Assembly (NCBI GenBank): GCA_018500005.2
Contig: JAHBAP020000377.1
Location: 1 to 7,747 of the forward strand
Length of the DNA: 7,747 nt
Direction: 5' to 3'
Source of the DNA: Mycobacterium sp.
Lineage (GTDB): Bacteria > Actinomycetota > Actinomycetes > Mycobacteriales > Mycobacteriaceae
Shown: positions 1 through 5,777 of the stretch, one piece after another
Layout of the letters: each line of letters opens with the position of its first letter
Position numbering within the stretch: position 1 is the first letter of the stretch
Notes under the pieces: model-generated
What the model was told of the DNA's origin: nothing
The model's input: only the letters and a program-made list of their open reading frames with translations
Database searches by the model: none
Program-made: the position numbers and the translations under genes

Positions 1-45
1 CTGAGGTTGAGGGCACTGAGGTTGAGGGCACTGAGGCCGAGGCTG
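1..45. repeat. 15-bp in-frame tandem repeat (two exact copies, one degenerate)
   Basis: The unit ctgaggttgagggca occurs exactly at 1-15 and 16-30. A diverged copy begins at 31 (ctgaggccgaggctg), and a related remnant lies at about 65-79. The array probably extends left of the window. At 15 bp, copy-number change would keep the reading frame and add or remove one Glu-Val-Glu-Gly-Thr block of the encoded protein. Confidence 0.85.
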
Positions 46-305
46 GCGAGACCGAGAGCCACGGCACTGAGGTCGAGGCAACCAAGGTTGAGGACGCGCC
101 GGTCGTGACCGTTACGGCCGCCGAGGTGGCGGTCGACGCTCCGGCTGAAGCTCCGGTCGCCCCGAAGCGTCCGCGGCCGATCCGCGACGCGGTGGAGAAG
201 GCCGGTAAGCAGATCAATGAGGCCGTCGCCAACGCCAAGGCGGCCAAGGCGGAACGCGTCGCGGCCCGCAAGGCCAAGAGGGCCGGCTCGGCCAGCGCTG
301 AGTAA
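1..305 (+). CDS. 3' end of an unrecognised gene: acidic pentapeptide-repeat protein with basic Ala/Lys/Arg tail (partial)
   Basis: The frame beginning at base 3 is open from the left edge to a double stop (TAA at 303-305, TAA at 306-308), giving 100 visible C-terminal residues. The GTG at 105 is an internal codon, because the frame and its repeat pattern continue upstream of it. The first ~35 residues are strongly acidic and built from Glu-Val-Glu-Gly-Thr units, two exact and then degenerate. An Ala/Val/Pro-rich linker follows (about residues 35-54). The last ~45 residues begin near PKRPRPIRD and form an Ala/Lys/Arg-rich stretch likely to be helical, with no hydrophobic or membrane segment. 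The visible part is therefore charge-segregated, acidic then basic, as in some nucleoid-associated or scaffold-like proteins. I do not recognise the family and assign no function. The gene converges on the DUF1707 gene across an inverted-repeat terminator. The low-complexity composition leaves some doubt, but the frame, double stop and terminator placement support a real gene. Confidence 0.7.
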   Translation, partial: EVEGTEVEGTEAEAGETESHGTEVEATKVEDAPVVTVTAAEVAVDAPAEAPVAPKRPRPIRDAVEKAGKQINEAVANAKAAKAERVAARKAKRAGSASAE

Positions 306-315
306 TAAGTAGCGT

Positions 316-362
316 CACACCACATCGGCCCCCTCCGTTTCGGAGGGGGCCGATGTGGTGTG
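316..362. terminator. Bidirectional intrinsic terminator, perfect 22-bp stem
   Basis: The left arm 316-337 and right arm 341-362 are perfect reverse complements (22 bp) around a three-base TTT loop at 338-340. The stem core is very GC-rich (GGCCCCCTCCG against CGGAGGGGGCC). With one bulged base, three more outer pairs form (312-314 with 363-365). It sits 10 bp after the double stop of the plus-strand gene and ends 3 bp before the stop codon of the minus-strand DUF1707 gene, so it can serve both. Neither side has a run of T's, matching the U-tract-less hairpin terminators described in mycobacteria. Confidence 0.9.
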
Positions 363-365
363 CGC

Positions 366-953
366 TCAGTCCTGCTCGTCGCTGCGCTTGCGGCGTTTGA
401 TCCCTACGCCGCCCCACAGCGAAAAGCCCTTTATCGTCACTTTCGGGGCTCCCGGCGTGCCGGCGCCCTCGATCTTGTGGTCGAAGCCGCCCATCACGCC
501 GTGCCCCCTGATGTCGACATTGACCTCCGGCGGCAGGACGATGGTCTGACCGCCGAGGATCGAGTAGGCGTGGATCTCGACGTCCGGAGAGGTGAAGTCG
601 GCGTAGCGCAGGTCCACCACACCGCCGCCGAACAAGGTGAATGTCGTCATTCTGGCCGGGATGTTCCAGCGGCCGCGGCGCTCGAACCCGCTCAGCACGG
701 CCAGCAGCATGGTCGACGGTGCCGGCCTGCTCTTGCGACGCCGATATTCCAGCGCCTCGGGCAGGTCGTAGGTCAGCCGCTCTAGTTGGTTATAGGAGTC
801 GGCGGAGTACGCCTTCCTCAGTCGGGCCTCGTACTGGTCGATGCTGAGCCGGCCGTTGGCGGCAGCCTCGGAGAGCAATTGAGCAACCTGAATGCGGTCG
901 TCGTCGCAGGCCTGCGCGGAGGAATCGCGGTCCGGAAGGTTGCTCATGCTCAT
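366..953 (-). CDS. DUF1707 domain protein with LiaF-like C-terminal domain
   Basis: Encodes 195 aa. Residues ~16-66 form a DUF1707 domain, a short helical domain common in actinobacteria, seen here as CDDDRIQVAQLL, an NGRLSIDQYEARL core and a TYDLP end. Residues ~85-187 resemble the beta-rich C-terminal domain of LiaF/cell-wall-active-antibiotic-response proteins. Four aromatic/His-x-hydrophobic-x-Gly-Gly turns repeat at about 105-110, 130-135, 151-156 and 177-182 (FTLFGG, YSILGG, HGVMGG, FSLWGG). No membrane segment or signal peptide is visible, so the protein is probably cytoplasmic, unlike membrane-anchored LiaF. The ATG at 953 is preferred over the ATG at 947 because AGGA lies about 8 nt upstream of it. 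It matches M. tuberculosis Rv0966c in size and domain order (from memory). The molecular role is unknown; an envelope-stress link is only inferred from the LiaF-like fold. It lies 76 bp downstream of fadE12 and shares that operon's orientation, so read-through is possible. Confidence 0.9.
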   Translation of the reverse strand: MSMSNLPDRDSSAQACDDDRIQVAQLLSEAAANGRLSIDQYEARLRKAYSADSYNQLERLTYDLPEALEYRRRKSRPAPSTMLLAVLSGFERRGRWNIPARMTTFTLFGGGVVDLRYADFTSPDVEIHAYSILGGQTIVLPPEVNVDIRGHGVMGGFDHKIEGAGTPGAPKVTIKGFSLWGGVGIKRRKRSDEQD

Positions 954-1029
954 GTCGTCCTGAGCCTACGACCCGTCAACCCGGGCGCAAAAGTCCGTTC
1001 ACCGAACTGCCACCAAGGTGGTCCCCGTA

Positions 1030-2190
1030 TCAGTAGGACCGGGGCAGGCCCAGGGAGGTTTGTGCGACGAAATTCAGGATCATCTCCCTGCTGACCGGCG
1101 CGATCCGGGCCAGTCGGGAGCCGACCAGCATCGCGGCCACCCCGTACTCCTGGGACAGGCCGTTTCCGCCCATCGACTGGACCGCCTGATCGACCGCCCG
1201 GGTCGAGGCCTCACCGGCCGCGTACTTGGCCATGTTGGCGGCCTCGGCGGCGGCCATATCGTCGCCGGCGTCGTAGAGGCTGGCGGCCTTCTGCATCATC
1301 AGCTTTGCCAGTTCGAGTTCGATATGGTTCTGCGCCAACGGATGTGCGATGCCCTGATGGGCGCCGATCGGGGTCTTCCAGACCTGGCGGGTCTTGACGT
1401 AGTCGCACGCCTTCTCCAGTGCCAACCGTCCCATACCCACTGCGCTTGCCGCTCCCATGATCCGCTCGGGGTTGAGCCCGGCGAACAATTGCGCGATTGC
1501 GGCGTCCTCGGCGCCCACCAGGGCGTCGGCCGGCAGTCGCACCTCGTCGATGAAGACCTGGAACTGGCTCTCCGGCATGGTCAGTTCCATCGGAATCTTG
1601 GTGAAGGTCAGACCGGGAGCGTCGATCGGCACTATAAACAGCGCCGGGCGCAGATTGCCCGTCTTGGTGTCCTCGGTGCGGCTCACCACCAGGACCGCCT
1701 GGGCCTGGTCAAGTCCGGAGATCCACACCTTCTGGCCGGACAGGATCCAGTCGCTGCCGTCGCGGCGCGCGGTGGTGGTGATGCGGTGCGAATTGGATCC
1801 GGCGTCCGGTTCGGTGATAGCAAAGGCCATGGTGATCGAACCGTCGGCGATTCCCGGAACCCAGCGCTTCTTCTGCTCGTCGGTGCCGAATTTGGCGATG
1901 ATCGTTCCGTTGATGGCCGGCGACACCACCATCATCAGCAGGGGGCAACCGCCCGCCGAAAGCTCTTCCATGACCAGCGCAAGCTCGTACATACCGGCGC
2001 CCCCGCCGCCGTACTCCTCGGGCAGGTTCACCCCGATGAACCCGAGTTGGCCAGCCTCGCGCCACAATTCGTCGGTGTGGCCGCCCGAGCGGGCACGCTC
2101 GAGGTAGTACTCAGGGCCGTAGTTGGCGGCCAAGGCCGCCACCGATTTACGCAGTGCCTGGCGCTCGGAGCTTTCGATGAAATCGGTCAT
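1030..2190 (-). CDS. fadE12: Acyl-CoA dehydrogenase FadE12
   Basis: Encodes 386 aa, normal for a soluble FAD-dependent acyl-CoA dehydrogenase, which oxidises an acyl-CoA to the 2-enoyl-CoA and passes electrons to electron transfer flavoprotein. The N-terminal helical domain (~5-120) contains the LPEEYGG loop at 56-62. The flavin/substrate motif AITEPDAGSNSH is at 124-135, the middle beta domain carries GQKVWISG at 152-159, and the C-terminal helical domain has MGGNGLSQEYG at 340-350. Glu242 in GLNPERI aligns by eye with the catalytic Glu254 of isovaleryl-CoA dehydrogenase. The usual C-terminal catalytic Glu of short/medium-chain enzymes (YEGT) is replaced by IAPVS (363-367). That points to a branched or long substrate, which is inference. 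The usual RxxFGxxI motif appears as RQVWKTPI (268-275). The ATG at 2190 overlaps the accA2 stop (ATGA), with AAGGAG 10 nt upstream. The name follows M. tuberculosis gene order, and the true substrate is unknown. Confidence 0.93.
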   Translation of the reverse strand: MTDFIESSERQALRKSVAALAANYGPEYYLERARSGGHTDELWREAGQLGFIGVNLPEEYGGGGAGMYELALVMEELSAGGCPLLMMVVSPAINGTIIAKFGTDEQKKRWVPGIADGSITMAFAITEPDAGSNSHRITTTARRDGSDWILSGQKVWISGLDQAQAVLVVSRTEDTKTGNLRPALFIVPIDAPGLTFTKIPMELTMPESQFQVFIDEVRLPADALVGAEDAAIAQLFAGLNPERIMGAASAVGMGRLALEKACDYVKTRQVWKTPIGAHQGIAHPLAQNHIELELAKLMMQKAASLYDAGDDMAAAEAANMAKYAAGEASTRAVDQAVQSMGGNGLSQEYGVAAMLVGSRLARIAPVSREMILNFVAQTSLGLPRSY

Positions 2191-4142
2191 GCTTGTGTTT
2201 CTCCTTCGACTCGAGCTAGAACGGCGCCCACTTCGACCTGCTGGCCGACGACGACGTCGAGTTGGGTCACCACACCGTCGGCCGGTGCGGTGATCGTGTG
2301 TTCCATCTTCATCGCCTCCAGCCACACCAACGGCTGCCCGGCGGTCACGGTGTCGCCCAGGGCCGCGCCCAAGCGGATTACCGCACCCGGCATGGGGGCG
2401 AGCAGCGATCCCTCGGCCACTGCAGATCCGGGTTCGGGGAACCGCGGGACGGCTGCCAGGGCCACCGCTCCGAGTGGGGAGTCCACGTACGCGTCATCGC
2501 CGTAGCGAGCCACCGAAAATGTGGTGGCGACACCGTCTCGGGCCAATACCACCTCGGTCGGGGTGGCCCAGTCAAGTTCGACGGCCGGATCGTCGGGAAG
2601 CGACAGGCCGCGGCGGGTGAACCGGTATTCGACGCGATGTTCGGTCCCGCCGCCATCGCGGAACGTCTTTGTCTGGTTGCCCGACAGGACGTTGCGCCAC
2701 CCACTGGGTACCGCACCGAGGACCTGCGCGGTCGCCCGGTTTTCGGCGGCCTCGGCCAGTGCCGCCGCGATGACGGAAAGGCGGACCGCGTCACTGTCCG
2801 CCAGGGGAGCGGCCAGCTTCTCCAGGCCGTGGGTGTCGAAGAAGGCCGTGTCGGTGTCGCCGGCCAGGAACGCAGGGTGGCGCAGGACGTTGACCAGCAG
2901 ATCGCGGTTGGTGCGCAGTCCGTGCAGCCGGGTGCCGGCCAGAGCCCCGGCCAGCACCTGTGCGGCGCGGGAACGGGTGGGTGCCCAGGAGATGACTTTG
3001 GCCAGCATCGGGTCGTAGTAGATCGATACCAACGAGCCGTCGACGATTCCGGAGTCCAGTCGCACACCGCCGGTCGGCAGCGGTCCGAACTCGATGAGTG
3101 TCCCGGGAACACCGAAGTGCAGAATACGTCCGGCCTGCGGCTGCCAGGACCGCGCGGGGTCTTCGGCGTAGAGCCGTGCCTCGATGGAATGACCTGCAGC
3201 GGTGGGTGGTTCGGCTGGTAGTGCCTCTCCGTCGGCCACGCTGAGCTGAAGCTCGACCAGATCCAGGCCAGTGGTCAGTTCGGTCACCGGATGCTCCACC
3301 TGAAGCCGGGTGTTCATTTCCAGGAAGTAGAAGTCACCGGCCTCGTCGGCGAGGAATTCCACGGTGCCCGCACCGGTGTAGCCGATCGCGGCCGCGGCCA
3401 ATCGAGCAGCGTCGAAAAGCCTTTCCCGCATTCCCGGGACGCGCTCGACCAGTGGTGAGGGTGCCTCTTCGATGATCTTCTGGTGCCTGCGCTGAATGGA
3501 GCATTCTCGCTCGCCTACCGCCCATACGGTGCCGTGCCGATCCGCCATCACCTGCACCTCGATGTGGCGACCGCGGGGCAGATAACGCTCACAGAACACC
3601 GTCGGGTCGCCGAACGCCGAATCAGCCTCTCGGGCTGCGGCGATCACCTGAGACTCCAGTTCGGCGAGATCCGCCACCACCCGCATGCCGCGACCGCCGC
3701 CACCGGCGGACGCCTTCACCAGAACCGGTAGCTGTTCGGCCGTCACGGTGCCGGGTATCAGTTCGGTCAGGACCGGGACGCCGGCCGCGGCCATCATCTT
3801 CTTGGCCTCGATCTTGGAACCCATCGAGGTCACCGCGGCGGGCGGGGGGCCGATCCATCTCAGACCGGCGTCGCCGACCGCCGCCGCGAAAGTGGCGTTC
3901 TCCGAGAGGAATCCGTAGCCCGGATGGATGGCATCGGCACCGGATGCCCGGGCGGCATCCAGCAGGGCATCAATGTCCAGGTAGCTGTCGATCCGGACGC
4001 GCGCGTCGGCTTCGGCGACATGCGGCGAACCGGCGTCATGCTCGGTGTAGACGGCGACGGTCGCGATGCCCAGTCGGCGGCAGGTGGTGAACACCCGCCG
4101 GGCGATCTCACCGCGGTTGGCAACCAGGACTTTGGTGATCAC
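2187..4142 (-). CDS. accA2: Acyl-CoA carboxylase alpha subunit (biotin carboxylase + biotin carboxyl carrier) AccA2
   Basis: Encodes 651 aa from the preferred GTG start. This subunit uses ATP and bicarbonate to carboxylate its own biotin, which then delivers CO2 to the AccD active site. Visible in order are the N-terminal biotin carboxylase domain opening with VLVANRGEIA (5-14), HPGYGFLSEN (73-82), the glycine-rich ATP-grasp loop KASAGGGGRGMR (143-154), ERECSIQRRHQK (211-222), and the catalytic EMNTRLQVEHP (275-285). A middle region of ~485-565 with GWRNV probably docks the beta subunit. A C-terminal biotinyl domain of ~578-647 has biotin attachment Lys612 in EAMKMEH. The layout is that of methylcrotonyl/geranyl-CoA carboxylase alpha chains. 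GTG at 4142 is chosen because AGAGGA sits 5 nt upstream; a TTG at 4166 would add eight residues but lacks a clear ribosome site. The stop overlaps the fadE12 start. All key residues appear intact. Confidence 0.95.
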   Translation of the reverse strand: MITKVLVANRGEIARRVFTTCRRLGIATVAVYTEHDAGSPHVAEADARVRIDSYLDIDALLDAARASGADAIHPGYGFLSENATFAAAVGDAGLRWIGPPPAAVTSMGSKIEAKKMMAAAGVPVLTELIPGTVTAEQLPVLVKASAGGGGRGMRVVADLAELESQVIAAAREADSAFGDPTVFCERYLPRGRHIEVQVMADRHGTVWAVGERECSIQRRHQKIIEEAPSPLVERVPGMRERLFDAARLAAAAIGYTGAGTVEFLADEAGDFYFLEMNTRLQVEHPVTELTTGLDLVELQLSVADGEALPAEPPTAAGHSIEARLYAEDPARSWQPQAGRILHFGVPGTLIEFGPLPTGGVRLDSGIVDGSLVSIYYDPMLAKVISWAPTRSRAAQVLAGALAGTRLHGLRTNRDLLVNVLRHPAFLAGDTDTAFFDTHGLEKLAAPLADSDAVRLSVIAAALAEAAENRATAQVLGAVPSGWRNVLSGNQTKTFRDGGGTEHRVEYRFTRRGLSLPDDPAVELDWATPTEVVLARDGVATTFSVARYGDDAYVDSPLGAVALAAVPRFPEPGSAVAEGSLLAPMPGAVIRLGAALGDTVTAGQPLVWLEAMKMEHTITAPADGVVTQLDVVVGQQVEVGAVLARVEGETQA

Positions 4143-4153
4143 TTCTGTCCTCT
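4143..4153 (-). promoter_or_regulatory. Ribosome binding site deciding the accA2 start
   Basis: Read on the minus strand, AGAGGA at 4153-4148 lies 5 nt before the GTG at 4142. The alternative upstream TTG at 4166 has only a weak purine stretch before it. This supports the 651-residue form of AccA2 and leaves a gap of about 39 bp after the accD2 stop. Confidence 0.6.
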
Positions 4154-4181
4154 GCTCTTCGCGCAAGCGCTCATCGACCGC

Positions 4182-5777
4182 TCACATCCGGAAGACGCCG
4201 AATTTCGACGTCCCCTCGATCGGGCCATTGGCGATGGCAGACAGGCACATTCCCAAGACGGTACGGGTGTCCCGCGGGTCGATGACACCGTCGTCGTATA
4301 GCCGTCCGGATAGGAACATCGGCAGCGACTCCGCCTCGATCTGGGCCTCCACGGCCGCCCGGAGGGCGGCGTCGGCGTTCTCGTCGACGGACTGACCCCG
4401 GGCCGCCGCAGCTGCCCGGTTGACGATGGACAGCACGCCGGCCAGTTGTGCCCCGCCCATCACCGCCGACTTGGCGCTCGGCCAGGCGAATAGGAAACGC
4501 GGGTCATAGGCCCGGCCGCACATTCCGTAGTGGCCGGCGCCGTAGGAGGCGCCGATCAGCAGCGAGATGTGGGGCACTGCGGAGTTGGACACGGCATTGA
4601 TCATCATCGCGCCGTGTTTGATCATGCCGCCTTCCTCGTAGGCCTTGCCGACCATGTAGCCGGTGGTGTTGTGCAGGAACAACAGTGGCGTGTTCGACTG
4701 GTTGGCCAGCTGGATGAACTGAGTGGCCTTCTGGGACTCCTCGCTGAACAGCACTCCGCGGGCGTTGGCCAGAATCCCGACCGGATAGCCGTACACACTG
4801 GCCCACCCGGTGACCAGTGATCCCCCGTACAGCGGCTTGAACTCGTCGAAATCCGAGGCGTCGACCACCCGGGCGATCACCTCCCGGGGATCGAACGGAA
4901 CGCGCAGGTCGGCCGGGACGACGCCGAGGAGCTCTTCGGGATCAGCCAGCGGTTCGATGAAATTCCGGGGCGCCGGCCCCTGCTTGACCCGGTTCAGCCG
5001 AGCGACGATCCGCCGGCCGATCCGGATCGCGTCGAGTTCGTCGGCGGCGAAATAGTCGGCCAATCCCGAAGTGCGTGCGTGCATTTCCGCACCGCCGAGC
5101 GATTCGTCGTCGGACTCCTCGCCGGTGGCCATCTTCACCAGGGGAGGACCTGCCAGGAACACCTTGGAGCGTTCCTTGATCATCACCACGTAGTCGCTCA
5201 TGCCGGGGATGTAGGCGCCGCCCGCGGTGGAGTTGCCGAAAACCAGTGCGATGGTAGGGATCCCCGCCGCCGACAACCGCGTTAGATCCCGGAACATGCG
5301 GCCGCCCGGGATGAAGATCTCTTTCTGGGTGGGCAGATCCGCGCCGCCCGATTCCACCAGCGAGATCACCGGCAACCGGTTCTCCAGGGCGATCTGGTTG
5401 GCCCGCAGAACCTTCTTCAGCGTCCACGGGTTGGAGGTTCCGCCCTTGACGGTCGGGTCGTGGGCGACCAGCATGCATTCGGTGCCCTCGACGACGCCGA
5501 TGCCGGTGACCAGGCTGGCGCCCACGGTGAAATCGGTGCCGTAGGCGGCCAGCGGGCACAACTCCAGGAACGGTGAATCCGGGTCGACCAGCAGCTCGAT
5601 GCGTTCGCGGGCGGTTAGCTTTCCGCGGGAGTGATGGCGCTCAACGTATTTTGCTCCGCCGCCCCCGAGGGCCTTGGCGAACTCGGCGTCGAGTTCGTTC
5701 AGTTTGGCCGTCATCGCCTCGGCTGCCTCGGAGTAACCGGGCGACGACGCATCGACCGTGCTGCGCAGCGTCGTCAC
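4182..5777 (-). CDS. accD2: Acyl-CoA carboxylase beta subunit (carboxyltransferase) AccD2, methylcrotonyl/geranyl-CoA carboxylase family
   Basis: Encodes 531 aa. It transfers CO2 from biotin on AccA2 to an enoyl-CoA. The two crotonase-fold halves each show their oxyanion-hole region: N-half GNSTAGGAYIPGMSD (181-195) followed by FLAGPPLVKMATGE (207-220) and LGGAEMH (227-233); C-half GASYGAGHYGMCGRAYDPRF (409-428) followed by AWPSAKSAVMGGAQLAGV (431-448). LGGAxxH and the GMCGRAY region are typical of methylcrotonyl- and geranyl-CoA carboxylases rather than acetyl/propionyl-CoA enzymes. Gly158 in IPGGRMF takes the place where I recall methylcrotonyl-CoA carboxylases having Phe (HFGRIF) and geranyl-CoA carboxylase Gly, hinting at a larger substrate. 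The frame stays open far upstream, but the start is taken as GTG 5777, which overlaps the fadE13 stop (GTGA), gives the family length, and leaves fadE13 intact. No strong ribosome site precedes it, so coupling to fadE13 translation is likely. Confidence 0.94.
   Translation of the reverse strand: MTTLRSTVDASSPGYSEAAEAMTAKLNELDAEFAKALGGGGAKYVERHHSRGKLTARERIELLVDPDSPFLELCPLAAYGTDFTVGASLVTGIGVVEGTECMLVAHDPTVKGGTSNPWTLKKVLRANQIALENRLPVISLVESGGADLPTQKEIFIPGGRMFRDLTRLSAAGIPTIALVFGNSTAGGAYIPGMSDYVVMIKERSKVFLAGPPLVKMATGEESDDESLGGAEMHARTSGLADYFAADELDAIRIGRRIVARLNRVKQGPAPRNFIEPLADPEELLGVVPADLRVPFDPREVIARVVDASDFDEFKPLYGGSLVTGWASVYGYPVGILANARGVLFSEESQKATQFIQLANQSNTPLLFLHNTTGYMVGKAYEEGGMIKHGAMMINAVSNSAVPHISLLIGASYGAGHYGMCGRAYDPRFLFAWPSAKSAVMGGAQLAGVLSIVNRAAAAARGQSVDENADAALRAAVEAQIEAESLPMFLSGRLYDDGVIDPRDTRTVLGMCLSAIANGPIEGTSKFGVFRM

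Noticed and set aside
105..305. A complete 66-residue gene starting at GTG 105
   Set aside because: The same frame is open to the left edge and encodes ordered pentapeptide repeats, so 105 is internal to a larger gene.
954..1029. A sigma-factor promoter for the DUF1707 gene (a TTGACG hexamer occurs on the minus strand near 976)
   Set aside because: No matching -10 element lies at proper spacing before the start codon, so I cannot support a specific promoter.
1018..2505. Long plus-strand open frame of about 495 codons opposite fadE12 and accA2
   Set aside because: It is antisense to two genes with clear domain motifs, its translation has no recognisable domain, and long spurious frames are expected opposite GC-rich codon-biased genes.
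2262..3221. Plus-strand open frame of about 319 codons opposite accA2
   Set aside because: It lies entirely inside the biotin carboxylase alpha-subunit gene, shows no motif, and is explained by high third-position GC.
4143..4166. TTG start at 4166 for accA2, eight residues longer
   Set aside because: There is no clear ribosome site before it, whereas GTG 4142 has AGAGGA 5 nt upstream and begins directly at the conserved VLVANRGEIA region.
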